Assembly (NCBI GenBank): GCA_937925635.1
Contig: CALALX010000035.1
Span: forward strand, 1 to 31,546
Reading direction: 5' to 3'
Source: an uncultured Caulobacter sp.
Lineage (GTDB): Bacteria > Pseudomonadota > Alphaproteobacteria > Caulobacterales > Caulobacteraceae
Length of the DNA stretch: 31,546 nt
The notes under the pieces: model-generated
What the model was told of the DNA's origin: nothing
Database searches by the model: none
The model's input: the letters and a program-made list of their open reading frames with translations, nothing else
Part shown: positions 7,159 through 14,498 of the stretch, piece after piece
Position numbering within the stretch: position 1 is the stretch's first letter
Layout of the letters: each line of letters begins with the position of its first letter
Program-made: the position numbers and the translations under genes

Positions 7159-8271
7159 CTAGACCTTGCGGACGTAGCGGTTGGGGACGAAGGGCATGGC
7201 GACGACCTCGGCCGCGCCGGACTTGCCCCGGACGATGACGTTGAGCCTCGTGCCGTTCGCCGCGAGTGCGGGCGGCACGAAGCCCATGGCGATGGGATGG
7301 CCCAGCGAGGGCGCGAAGCCGCCGCTGGTGACGACGCCGACGACCGCGCCGTCGGCGTCGGCGATCTCCGCGCCCTCGCGGGCCGGGGCGCCGGAGAGAA
7401 TCTTCAAGCCGACGCGGACGCGCGACGGGCCCTCGGCCAGTTCCTTGACGATGCGCGCGGCGCCCGGGAAGTCCTGGGCCTCGCGGCGCTTCTTGGAAAC
7501 GGCGAACGTCAGGGCCGCCTCGACGGGGCTGACCGTCTCGTCGACGTCGTGGCCGTAGAGCGGCAGGCCGGCCTCAAGGCGCAGGCTGTCGCGGGCGCCC
7601 AGGCCGATCGGCTTCACCCGCTCGTCGGCCAGCAGGGTGTTCCAGACGTCCGTGGCGGCGGCGGCTGGCACCGAGATCTCGTAACCGTCCTCGCCGGTGT
7701 AGCCCGAGCGGGAGATCAGCACGTCGACGCCGAAGCCGGTGGTCGCCCAGCTGTCCATGAACACCTTGCCGGCGGCTTCTGGGATGTGCTTCGCCAGCAC
7801 CTCGGCGGCCTTGGGACCCTGCAGCGCCAGCAGCGCGCGGTTCTCCAGGCGCTCGATGGTGACCTGAGGCGCCAGCTCATCATCAATGACGCGGAAGTCG
7901 TTGTCCTTGCAGGCGCCGTTGACGATCACGAACAGGCCGTCGTCATCCGGACGCGAGGCCATCAGGTCGTCGATGATGCCGCCCTTGCGGTTCAGCAGCA
8001 GGCTGTAGCGCTGCTTGCCGGGCGCCAGCCCGATGAAGTCGCCGGGCGTGATCTCCTCGAACGCCGACAGGGGCGAGACGCCGCGCAGCCGGGCCTGGCC
8101 CATGTGCGAGACGTCGAAGAGGCCGGCGCTCTCGCGGGTCCACAGGTGCTCCTTGAGCACGCCGTCGCGGTACTGGACCGGCATGGCGTAACCCGCGAAC
8201 GGAACCATGCGCGCGCCGGCGGCGACGTGGGCGTCGTAGAGCGGGGTCTTCTTCAGATCGTCTTGAGACAC
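7159..8271 (-). CDS. gcvT: Aminomethyltransferase (glycine cleavage T protein)
   Basis: GcvT releases ammonia from the H-bound intermediate and forms 5,10-methylene-tetrahydrofolate. The 370-aa product has the expected N-terminal 'KKTPLYDAHVAAGARMVPFAGYAMPVQY', 'FDVSHMGQARLRG', and 'RSGYTGEDGYEI'. The C-terminal barrel contains 'GLGARDSLRLEAGLPLYGHD'. The start is GTG at 8271, preceded by GGAG with six bases of spacing. Longer upstream extensions run through the glycine riboswitch and are not protein. It is the first gene of the operon. Distinction from sarcosine or dimethylglycine oxidases rests on operon context and size. Confidence 0.96.
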   Translation of the reverse strand: MSQDDLKKTPLYDAHVAAGARMVPFAGYAMPVQYRDGVLKEHLWTRESAGLFDVSHMGQARLRGVSPLSAFEEITPGDFIGLAPGKQRYSLLLNRKGGIIDDLMASRPDDDGLFVIVNGACKDNDFRVIDDELAPQVTIERLENRALLALQGPKAAEVLAKHIPEAAGKVFMDSWATTGFGVDVLISRSGYTGEDGYEISVPAAAATDVWNTLLADERVKPIGLGARDSLRLEAGLPLYGHDVDETVSPVEAALTFAVSKKRREAQDFPGAARIVKELAEGPSRVRVGLKILSGAPAREGAEIADADGAVVGVVTSGGFAPSLGHPIAMGFVPPALAANGTRLNVIVRGKSGAAEVVAMPFVPNRYVRKV

Positions 8272-8327
8272 GCTGGGCTCCGGCGGGGTCGATGCGTCTC
8301 GCCGGGCCTGATGACCTGGCGATTCGC

Positions 8328-8503
8328 CCCCGCTGTCCCTTGAGCCTGAGAGATTTCGGGGCGCGAAAGCGACCCTTGCTCCTTCGGCGGCCACAGATGC
8401 GGCCTTTCCAGCGTTCCTAAGTCGCGCGGTCCTTTTGCCTGAGCGTTTCCGGGGCGGTTGCGCCTTCGGCCTCGGGATTCGCACCCGATGTCTCCCGCGA
8501 GAC
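8328..8503 (-). promoter_or_regulatory. Tandem glycine riboswitch (gcvT motif) upstream of gcvT
   Basis: Read on the minus strand, the leader holds two gcvT-type aptamers. Aptamer 1 (about 8503-8423) has GCGGGAGAC, CCGAAGGCGCAA and GGAAACGCTCAGGCAAAAGG. Aptamer 2 (about 8420-8330) has CCGCCGAAGGAGCAAGG, then AAATCTCTCAGGCTCAAGG and GGACAG. 'GCCGAAGG-GCAA' and 'CTCAGGC-AA-GGA' are the hallmark core segments of the class. About 60 nt separate aptamer 2 from the GTG of gcvT. Glycine binding would be expected to switch the catabolic operon on. No obvious terminator hairpin with a T-run follows, so control may be at translation initiation, near the GGAG. Confidence 0.95.
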
Positions 8504-8535
8504 GAGGGCGTGTGTGCGGGAGCGGGGGCGGGGAG

Positions 8536-9090
8536 TCAACCGGCGCTCTTGCGCTCCAGTTCGGCGACGGCGGCGAGCGCCCGCTCTGGGCCCGAGCAGA
8601 TGTCGACCAGGGCGAGGCCGTCGAGGGTGGCGAGGATCAGCGCGGCGGCGCCTTTGGGGTCGGGGGTCAGGGCCGGGTCCAGTCTGGACTCGATCCAGTC
8701 GAGGAAGCCGCCGGTAATGCCGGCCGCGATGTCGACGAAGGGCGGCTCGTTCCGCGCGGCGGCCGCCACGATCTCGATCCAGAGCCGCATGTAGGGTCGG
8801 AACGGACCGTCAACGACATGGCGGGCCGTGGCTGCCATGAACGCGTCGGAGCCCAGCCGCGTCCCTTCCGGGATCGCTTGTCCCAGGCCGGCGGCCATGT
8901 CGGCGGCGACAGTCTGCAGCGCAAGCGCCAGCACTTCGGTCTTGTCGGCGAAATAGTAGAGCAGCATCCGGTCGCTGACGCCGGCCGCCGCGGCCAGCTG
9001 GCGCAGGCTGGCCTGCGACAGCCCCGTCCGCAGCAGATGCCCGGCGAGATCGCCGATCACCCGTTCCCGCTGTTCATCCCGCACAGCCAT
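8536..9090 (-). CDS. TetR-family transcriptional regulator
   Basis: The 184-aa protein has a TetR-type N-terminal helix-turn-helix at about residues 20-65: 'LAGHLLRTGLSQASLRQLAAAAGVSDRMLLYYFADKTEVL'. The pattern 'LYYFADK' matches the usual 'LYYHFGDKE' recognition-helix end. The C-terminal helical ligand domain is divergent, so the inducer cannot be predicted. The ATG at 9090 is chosen; an adjacent GTG (9093) is possible. Two perfect palindromes lie immediately upstream, between this gene and the divergent membrane-protein gene, the classic arrangement for a local autorepressor. It sits upstream of the gcv operon on the same strand but is separated by the riboswitch, so control of gcv is unlikely. 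Confidence 0.9.
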   Translation of the reverse strand: MAVRDEQRERVIGDLAGHLLRTGLSQASLRQLAAAAGVSDRMLLYYFADKTEVLALALQTVAADMAAGLGQAIPEGTRLGSDAFMAATARHVVDGPFRPYMRLWIEIVAAAARNEPPFVDIAAGITGGFLDWIESRLDPALTPDPKGAAALILATLDGLALVDICSGPERALAAVAELERKSAG

Positions 9091-9100
9091 CACGATCCCT

Positions 9101-9118
9101 ATTGTAGCATTTGCTACA
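9101..9118. promoter_or_regulatory. Putative TetR operator O1 overlapping the tetR -10 box
   Basis: TGTAGCA (9103-9109) and TGCTACA (9112-9118) form a perfect palindrome with a 2-bp centre. On the minus strand it overlaps GCTACAAT, a good -10 box at 9108-9101, so bound repressor would block tetR transcription. The resulting transcript would start only a few bases before the ATG at 9090, that is, nearly leaderless. Confidence 0.65.
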
Positions 9119-9129
9119 TGCGTCTAGTC

Positions 9130-9145
9130 TGTAGCGATCGCTACA
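9130..9145. promoter_or_regulatory. Putative TetR operator O2
   Basis: TGTAGCGATCGCTACA is a perfect 16-bp palindrome sharing the TGTAGC-N4-GCTACA core with O1. Centres of the two sites are 27 bp apart. It lies in the presumed promoter region of the rightward membrane-protein gene (start 9187). Confidence 0.65.
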
Positions 9146-9186
9146 AGCGGCGCCGCCGGCCCGCATCATAGCCCGGGGAGGGGCGC

Positions 9187-9534
9187 ATGGTCCTGTTCCG
9201 TCTGTTTCTGATCGCGTGCCTGGCGGTGATCGCGCCGTACACGGCCGTCACGATCGCCAACCACGGCATGGGCCTGCTGCCGGTGTTCTTCGGCGACATG
9301 GCGGCGATGGGCTGGCCGGGCCAGTTCAACCTGGACTTCTTCTGCTTCCTGCTGCTGTCGGGCCTCTGGGTCTCGTGGCGCGGCGGGTTCAAGCCCGCGG
9401 ACCTCGCGCTCGGCGTGGTCGCGGTGTTCGGCGGCATGCCGTTCCTGGCCCTGTACCTGTTGACCGCGCTCGCCCGCCACAAGGGCGATATGCGGACGGT
9501 CCTGCTCGGTCCACACCGCGCCGTCTCGGCCTGA
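9187..9534 (+). CDS. Small integral membrane protein, unknown function
   Basis: The 115-aa product is almost wholly hydrophobic, with three likely membrane segments: about residues 4-22, 49-64 and 73-93. The loop between the first two contains 'HGMGLLPVFFGDM' and 'GWPGQFNLDFF', and 'LWVSWRGGF' follows helix 2. Its size and layout recall the DUF2834-like group of small membrane proteins, but I do not recognise it firmly. A strong ribosome-binding site (GGGGAGGGG, 9175-9183) supports the ATG at 9187. It is divergent from the TetR gene and is the obvious target of the two operators; it may help export or tolerate the regulator's ligand, which is inference. It ends 1 bp before the convergent protease stop. 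Confidence 0.75.
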   Translation: MVLFRLFLIACLAVIAPYTAVTIANHGMGLLPVFFGDMAAMGWPGQFNLDFFCFLLLSGLWVSWRGGFKPADLALGVVAVFGGMPFLALYLLTALARHKGDMRTVLLGPHRAVSA

Positions 9535-9535
9535 C

Positions 9536-12037
9536 CTACAGCCCGAGGTCCCCGAACCAGTCGTCCTCGCCGATCGGCGGCCCCGGCGGCGTCGATGGCG
9601 CCGCCTTCGCGGTGTCGGCCAGGGCGACCAGCCGGTCGAGGTCGTCGGCGAGCAGGATGGCGGCGAGGTCGCGGGCCTGGGCGCGGTCGGCGGCGTCGCC
9701 GGTGGTCTGCACCTGCAGCCGGCGACCATAGTCCTTCAACGCCTGGCGCAGCTGCGATGCGGCCGTCGGAGACAAGGCGCGACTGCGCTGAACGTCGGCG
9801 AGCGTGGCCACCAGCCTGTACCGGACGCGGCGCGCGATCTCCGCCTGACGTCCGGTCGCCGGCGTCGAGACGGCCGCGAAGCTCCTGGCCAGCAGTTCCT
9901 CAACTCCGGGCTGGGCGGCGTCGCGGCGCTTGGCCTCGACCAGCCGGTTCAGACGCTGCGGTGCGAACAGTCCGCGGAAGACGTTGGTCGCGACCACATC
10001 GGCGGCGTCGGGCAGGCTGAAGATCGGGCCCTCGGCGAAGGTCTCGACGGCGTCCTGCTTGTCGGCGCCCATCGATTGGCCCGCGGTCAGCAGGTCAAGC
10101 AGCGGATCGTGCAGGTCCAGCGCGGCGGGCGAGACCGTGGCCAGCAGGGCGTCGATGGCCGCGCGCTGGCGGGCCGGCGTGACCGGCATGCTGGCTTCGC
10201 GTCCGTCGCCCTTGGCCGGATAGCTGAAGTCGACCCCGCCCACGAGCTTGGCCGTGGCGTCGATCTGGTAACGGTGGAACAGGTAGATCGGGGCGATGCG
10301 CCGGCGAAGGTCGGCCACCGAGGCGTCCTTCGGCAGGCTGGCCAGGCCGAAGCGCGACAGGGCGACCCTGCGGACCTCCATCAGGTGGATCAGCTCGGCG
10401 ACAGGGTCAGCGCCGTTGTCCCAGACGGCGCCGAGCGGCTGGCCGGTCTCGGCGCCGCGGGCGTCCTCGTCGGAGACGTACCGATAGCCGTCGGCCTGGG
10501 CCTTGTCGGCCAGCGCCTTGAGCTGGGCCTGGCCCGCCTCGCCCGGCGCGACCACGCCGTAGAGCCAGGTGATCGCGAACCTGTCCCAGGCGCCGGCGCC
10601 GACCCCGTAGGCGTCGCTGAAGTCGAGCTGGCCGTCCTTCACCGTGATGCGCGGGGCCGGATAGTCCATCACCGAGGCGCGGTCGCCCCAGGTACTGGCC
10701 GCGAAGTTATGCTGCAGGCCGAGCGAGTGGCCGATCTCGTGCGTCGACAGCTGGCGCAGGCGGGCCAACGCGATCTCGATCGGGTCGTTGGGACCGCCCT
10801 TGCCGGTCGCGTCGGCGCCGAGCAGGCCCTCGAAGATGATGCGGTCCTGGCGGATCCGCTGGCTGCCCAGCAGCACGTCGCCTTTGACAATCTCGCCGGT
10901 GCGCGGGTCGACCACTGCATGGCCGTAGGACCAGCCGCGCGTCTGGCGGTGGACCCAGTTCACGACGCTGTAGCGCGCGTCCAGCGGGCTGACGCCGTCG
11001 GGCAGGATCTCGACCCGGAAGGCGTCGATGTAGCCGGCGGCCTCGAAGGCCTGGTTCCACCACAGGGCGCCGTCCTTGAGCGCACTGCGAACCGGCTCGG
11101 GCGCGCTGCGGTCGATGTAGAAGATGATCGGCTTCTTCACCGCCGAACGGGCGGCCGTCGGGTCGGTCTTCTCGAGCCGGAAGCGGTGAGCGAGGCGCAG
11201 CACCATCGGCTCGTCCAGGGGGGCGGAATAGTCGACCACCGGATGGTCGATGACCCCGACGCGCGGGTCATTGAACCGCACCTCGAAGCCGGGTTCGGGC
11301 AGGGCGACGAAGGAGTGGTGCAGGGTCAAGGTGACGAAGCGGGGGTCGGGCAGGATGCCGCGCACTTCTCCGCCCGGATTGTCGCTGACGAAGGTCTGGG
11401 TCGCCTCCAACTCGGTGTTGATCGGGAAGGCGTTGACCGATCCGGCGCCGGTATCGGGGAAGCTGAGGTCTGCGGCGAGACGGAAGTCGCCCTGCTCGGA
11501 CATCTTCAGCTGGCGGGCGACCCCCTGCGTGTCGCGGGTCAGGAAGCCGGAGATGTCGATGACCACGCCGCCGTCGCCCTCGGTCGAGACCACGTCGGTG
11601 GACCAGACGGTCGAGACGGCGAAGGACTCGCGCACGGCGGCCTTCTCATCGGCCGAACCGGCCGTGGCGACGAAGCCATGGTTCTCGAACTGCACGACGA
11701 CCTTGCCGCCCACGCGGCGGAAGGCCAGCACCTGCGTGTCGCCGGGGGCGGAGCGGTCGAGGCCGACCGGATTGGAACCCATGCCGGCCCGCAGATAGGT
11801 CTGGTAGAGGTAGCGCCCGTGCAGCCCTTCCGCGTCGGCCGCAGGCAGCTTCAGCAGGACCTTGTTCGCCTTGCGGTCGACGAAGACCGTCAGCAGGCCG
11901 TCATGGCGTTCCAGACCCTCGATCGGCGAGGCGGCCGGAGCGGCCTTGGGCTTGCCGAACGGCGCGGCGGTCGCGGCGAGCGGCGACAGCGCGACGGAAG
12001 CGGCCAGCACGGCCGCGAGAGTCCTGGATCTGAACAC
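9536..12037 (-). CDS. Secreted zinc-dependent metalloprotease (metzincin-type, DUF5117/DUF4953 family)
   Basis: The 833-aa product has a clear signal peptide (residues 1 to about 25, 'AAVLAASVALSPLAATAAP'), so it is exported to the periplasm or beyond. The zinc site HEIGHSLGLQH (433-443) fits HExxHxxGxxH with His433, His437 and His443 as ligands and Glu434 as base. A 'SVMDYPAPR' stretch about 20 residues later supplies the Met-turn of metzincins. The long N-terminal part before the catalytic region and the C-terminal helical region match the 'zinc-dependent metalloprotease' group with DUF5117/DUF5118 and DUF4953 domains, common in Bacteroidetes and Caulobacterales; the natural substrate is unknown. 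The start is GTG at 12037, with AGGGGG upstream. No anchor is seen at the C-terminus. Confidence 0.88.
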   Translation of the reverse strand: MFRSRTLAAVLAASVALSPLAATAAPFGKPKAAPAASPIEGLERHDGLLTVFVDRKANKVLLKLPAADAEGLHGRYLYQTYLRAGMGSNPVGLDRSAPGDTQVLAFRRVGGKVVVQFENHGFVATAGSADEKAAVRESFAVSTVWSTDVVSTEGDGGVVIDISGFLTRDTQGVARQLKMSEQGDFRLAADLSFPDTGAGSVNAFPINTELEATQTFVSDNPGGEVRGILPDPRFVTLTLHHSFVALPEPGFEVRFNDPRVGVIDHPVVDYSAPLDEPMVLRLAHRFRLEKTDPTAARSAVKKPIIFYIDRSAPEPVRSALKDGALWWNQAFEAAGYIDAFRVEILPDGVSPLDARYSVVNWVHRQTRGWSYGHAVVDPRTGEIVKGDVLLGSQRIRQDRIIFEGLLGADATGKGGPNDPIEIALARLRQLSTHEIGHSLGLQHNFAASTWGDRASVMDYPAPRITVKDGQLDFSDAYGVGAGAWDRFAITWLYGVVAPGEAGQAQLKALADKAQADGYRYVSDEDARGAETGQPLGAVWDNGADPVAELIHLMEVRRVALSRFGLASLPKDASVADLRRRIAPIYLFHRYQIDATAKLVGGVDFSYPAKGDGREASMPVTPARQRAAIDALLATVSPAALDLHDPLLDLLTAGQSMGADKQDAVETFAEGPIFSLPDAADVVATNVFRGLFAPQRLNRLVEAKRRDAAQPGVEELLARSFAAVSTPATGRQAEIARRVRYRLVATLADVQRSRALSPTAASQLRQALKDYGRRLQVQTTGDAADRAQARDLAAILLADDLDRLVALADTAKAAPSTPPGPPIGEDDWFGDLGL

Positions 12038-12101
12038 CTTGGTACGCCCCCTGAGAGAAGAGGCGGCATGATGGTGCCGCCGGCTAGCGTTGCCAACCGG
12101 G

Positions 12102-12296
12102 CTAGAATGCCTTCGGCAAGCCAGCTTGCTTCAGCACGCCGTTGGCCGTGTGGCGGCTCCGCGCGTGGGGCACGATGATCGTCTTGTTCAAATCGGGATG
12201 ACGCCACTTCTCGTGGCTGCCCTTGCCGCCCGGCACACGAACCCAGCCAGCTTCTGCCAGCAGGCGAACCAGGTCCGGGTAGAAGTTGTTGGGCAT
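12102..12296 (-). CDS. hicA: HicA-like mRNA interferase toxin
   Basis: The 64-aa product has the HicA double-stranded-RNA-binding-like fold signature: 'FYPDLVRLLAEAGWVRVPGGKGSHEKW' followed by 'IIVPHARSRHTANGVLKQAGL'. The catalytic His of HicA toxins is the one in 'GSH'. HicA cleaves mRNA and is neutralised by a HicB-type partner. The ATG at 12296 begins MPNNFYPDL, the right place for the fold; a longer frame to 12365 adds an unrelated leader. The partner-like DUF1902 gene lies 101 bp upstream on the same strand. That gap is larger than in most hicAB pairs, so co-transcription is likely but not certain. Confidence 0.82.
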   Translation of the reverse strand: MPNNFYPDLVRLLAEAGWVRVPGGKGSHEKWRHPDLNKTIIVPHARSRHTANGVLKQAGLPKAF

Positions 12297-12397
12297 CAGA
12301 ATCAGTCGTGAACCGTCGCCAGCATTCTGACGGGCGTTAACAGCTCGCGAAAGGCGGTTCGCCAATTGTTCTCGTGGCTGAGCGGCTAGCGGGCAGC

Positions 12398-12631
12398 CTA
12401 CTTGTGGAGTTCAAGCGTCTCAGTGGCCCGAAAGTCGACGGGGATCGGTCCGTGGATGCCTAGATTGTCGGACAGCAGTTCCGGCGCGAGCGCTTGAGCC
12501 AGTTCGACAAACTCGGGGAGTGTCGCAGCCTCGATCACCAAGCCGGGGATGTTGCTCGACGACACCCAGACATTGGCTTCCGGATCCCAATCGGCTTGGA
12601 CGTGATAGCGATTGCTCATCTTCGTCATCAT
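12398..12631 (-). CDS. DUF1902 / HicB-like antitoxin
   Basis: The 77-aa product reads 'YHVQADWDPEANVWVSSSNIPGLVIEAATLPEFVELAQALAPELL', a DUF1902 domain. The fold is the HicB N-terminal 'partial RNase H' type, where 'W--EA-VW-A-S-DIPGL--EA-T' is diagnostic. DUF1902 proteins are usually encoded beside HicA-like toxins. It has no DNA-binding C-terminal domain, unlike full-length HicB, so autoregulation would need another mechanism. ATG codons at 12631, 12628 and 12619 are all possible starts. It lies about 28 bp after argS on the same strand and could be read from the argS promoter. Confidence 0.8.
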   Translation of the reverse strand: MMTKMSNRYHVQADWDPEANVWVSSSNIPGLVIEAATLPEFVELAQALAPELLSDNLGIHGPIPVDFRATETLELHK

Positions 12632-12659
12632 GCGCTTTCGTGAACGAAACGGCTAGACG

Positions 12660-14498
12660 CTACATCCGCTCCGGCGCTTCGATGCCCAGCAGGTCGAGCG
12701 CGATCTCAAGCTGCTTCAGCGTCGCGGCGGCGATGGCCAGGCGCGAGGCGGCGGTCTTCGCGTCGGCTTCGCGGAAGATCGGGCAGGCGGCGTAGAACTT
12801 CGAGAAGGCCTGGGCCAGCTTGAAGGCGTGCTCGGCGATGAAATTCGGGGCCTTCTTGTCGTAGGCCTCGGTGAGCGCCGCGTCGAAGGCGTCGAGCAGC
12901 AGGGCCAGATCGCGCTCGGCCGGGTCTGACACCTGGATGCGACCCGGCTCCAGCTTCTCCTCGGCGGCCCGGCGCAGCAGCGACTTGATGCGCACGGCCT
13001 GGTACAGCAGGTAGGGTCCGGTCTTGCCCTCGAAGCTCGAAAAGCGATCGAGATCGAAGACGTAGCTCGTGCCGCGATAGTTGCCGAGGTCGGCGAACTT
13101 CAGCGCCGCGACCGCGACCTTGTGGGCGGTGTCCTCGAACTCCTCGGGGGACAGCTCGCCGCCGAGGCCAGCCTCCTTCAGCCGCTCGCGGGCCTTGGCG
13201 CGGGTCATCTCGATCAGGTCGTGCAGCTTCAGGACGCCGCCTTCGCGGGTCTTGAACGGCTTGCCGTCCGGACCATTCATGGTGCCGAAGCCAATGTGCT
13301 CCAGCTCGCCTTCGGCGGCGTAGCCGGCCAGGTAGCTGGCCCGGAACACCTGCTCGAAGTGGTCGGCCTGGCGCTGGTCCACGCAGTAGAGGATCAGGTG
13401 CGGGTCGAACGAGCGCTTGCGGTCCAGCACGGTGGCCAGATCGGTGGTGCCGTACATCGCCGAGCCCTCGGAGGACACGACCAGCAGCGGGTCGGGGCTC
13501 GGCGCTTCGTAAACCGTGCCGTCCGGCGCCTTCTTCTTCTTGGTCTCGCCGGGCCGCGCCAGGTGGATCACGCGCGCGCCCTGGTCATCGGCGAGCAGGC
13601 CCCTGGCGTCCAGCTCCCGGACCATCGGCTCGATCAGGGCGTCGACGTCGCTCTCGCCCTTCCACAGGTCGAAGTCGACACCCAGCGCATGGAACTCGCG
13701 CTCCAGCGCGACGCGGCTGACATTGACGAAATGCTTCCACAACAGGCGATAGCCGAGGCGACCGCCCTGCAGCTCGGCCGTCGCCTTGCGGGCGCGGTCG
13801 CGGTACTCGACGTCTGTCTTCGCCCGGCCGGCAGCCTCAGGGTACATGCGGTCGAGGTCGGCCAGGGAGATGCGCTCGGCCAGCGCGTCCATCACCTTGC
13901 GCTCATCCTCCCGGCTGACCGGGCCGGCGCCCTGCAGGCGGTCCATCAGCGTCGCGATGAACGGGTCCTGATCGCTGGAGGCGATGATGAGCAGGCCCAT
14001 CTGGAAGCCCCAGTCGCCGAAGTGGGCGTCGCCCAGCACCTCATCGCCCCGGAAGCGGTAAAGGCGCTTTACCGACTCGCCGATGATCGAGGCGCGCAGG
14101 TGGCCCACATGCATCGGCTTGGCGACATTGGGGCCGCCATAGTCGACCATCACCCGGCGCGGCTCGGCGACGGTCTCGGCGCCGGCGCGCGGATCGGCGG
14201 CGATCTCGCGGGCGCGGGCCGACAGCGTTTCGCCGCTGACGCGCATGTTGATGAAGCCGAGGCCCGCGATCTCGACCGACTGCAGCTCGGCGCGGCCGGC
14301 CAGGGCCTCGACCACGGCCGCGGCGATCTCGCGCGGCGGCTTGCGCGCCACCTTGGCGGCGGCGAGCGCTCCATTGCATTGGAAATCGGCCAGATCCGGG
14401 CGATCCGATGCGGTCACCCGGCCCAGCTCTTGGGGAAGTCCCTGGGCGGCGAAGACGGCCGCGACCGCTTCGCTCAGGGACCGTCTCAGGTCGGTCAT
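12660..14498 (-). CDS. argS: Arginyl-tRNA synthetase
   Basis: This class I synthetase charges tRNA-Arg in the cytoplasm. The 612-aa product has the N-terminal additional domain (about 1-100), the HIGH motif as PMHVGHLRAS with HVGH at 130-133, and the KMSKS-equivalent region as 'GKPFKTREG', the usual ArgS form. The DALR anticodon-binding domain is C-terminal, with 'GPYLLYQAVRIKSLLRRA' at its start. The start ATG (14498) overlaps the stop of the upstream secreted-protein gene by four bases (ATGA). Length and motif order are normal. Identity is certain. Confidence 0.97.
   Translation of the reverse strand: MTDLRRSLSEAVAAVFAAQGLPQELGRVTASDRPDLADFQCNGALAAAKVARKPPREIAAAVVEALAGRAELQSVEIAGLGFINMRVSGETLSARAREIAADPRAGAETVAEPRRVMVDYGGPNVAKPMHVGHLRASIIGESVKRLYRFRGDEVLGDAHFGDWGFQMGLLIIASSDQDPFIATLMDRLQGAGPVSREDERKVMDALAERISLADLDRMYPEAAGRAKTDVEYRDRARKATAELQGGRLGYRLLWKHFVNVSRVALEREFHALGVDFDLWKGESDVDALIEPMVRELDARGLLADDQGARVIHLARPGETKKKKAPDGTVYEAPSPDPLLVVSSEGSAMYGTTDLATVLDRKRSFDPHLILYCVDQRQADHFEQVFRASYLAGYAAEGELEHIGFGTMNGPDGKPFKTREGGVLKLHDLIEMTRAKARERLKEAGLGGELSPEEFEDTAHKVAVAALKFADLGNYRGTSYVFDLDRFSSFEGKTGPYLLYQAVRIKSLLRRAAEEKLEPGRIQVSDPAERDLALLLDAFDAALTEAYDKKAPNFIAEHAFKLAQAFSKFYAACPIFREADAKTAASRLAIAAATLKQLEIALDLLGIEAPERM

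Noticed and set aside
5635..8343. A 902-codon open frame on the plus strand opposite the gcv genes
   Set aside because: It lies antisense to four certain genes and arises because GC-rich third positions suppress stops on the opposite strand. Composition is Gly/Ala/Arg/Asp/His low-complexity with no motif.
8272..8484. N-terminal extension of gcvT by about 70 residues
   Set aside because: The extension is the glycine riboswitch itself; the GTG at 8271 has a correctly spaced GGAG and gives the normal GcvT N-terminus.
8533..8539. TTGACT as the -35 box of the glycine riboswitch promoter
   Set aside because: The -35 (minus strand) is plausible and overlaps the tetR stop, but no acceptable -10 lies at the right distance, so I do not list it as a feature.
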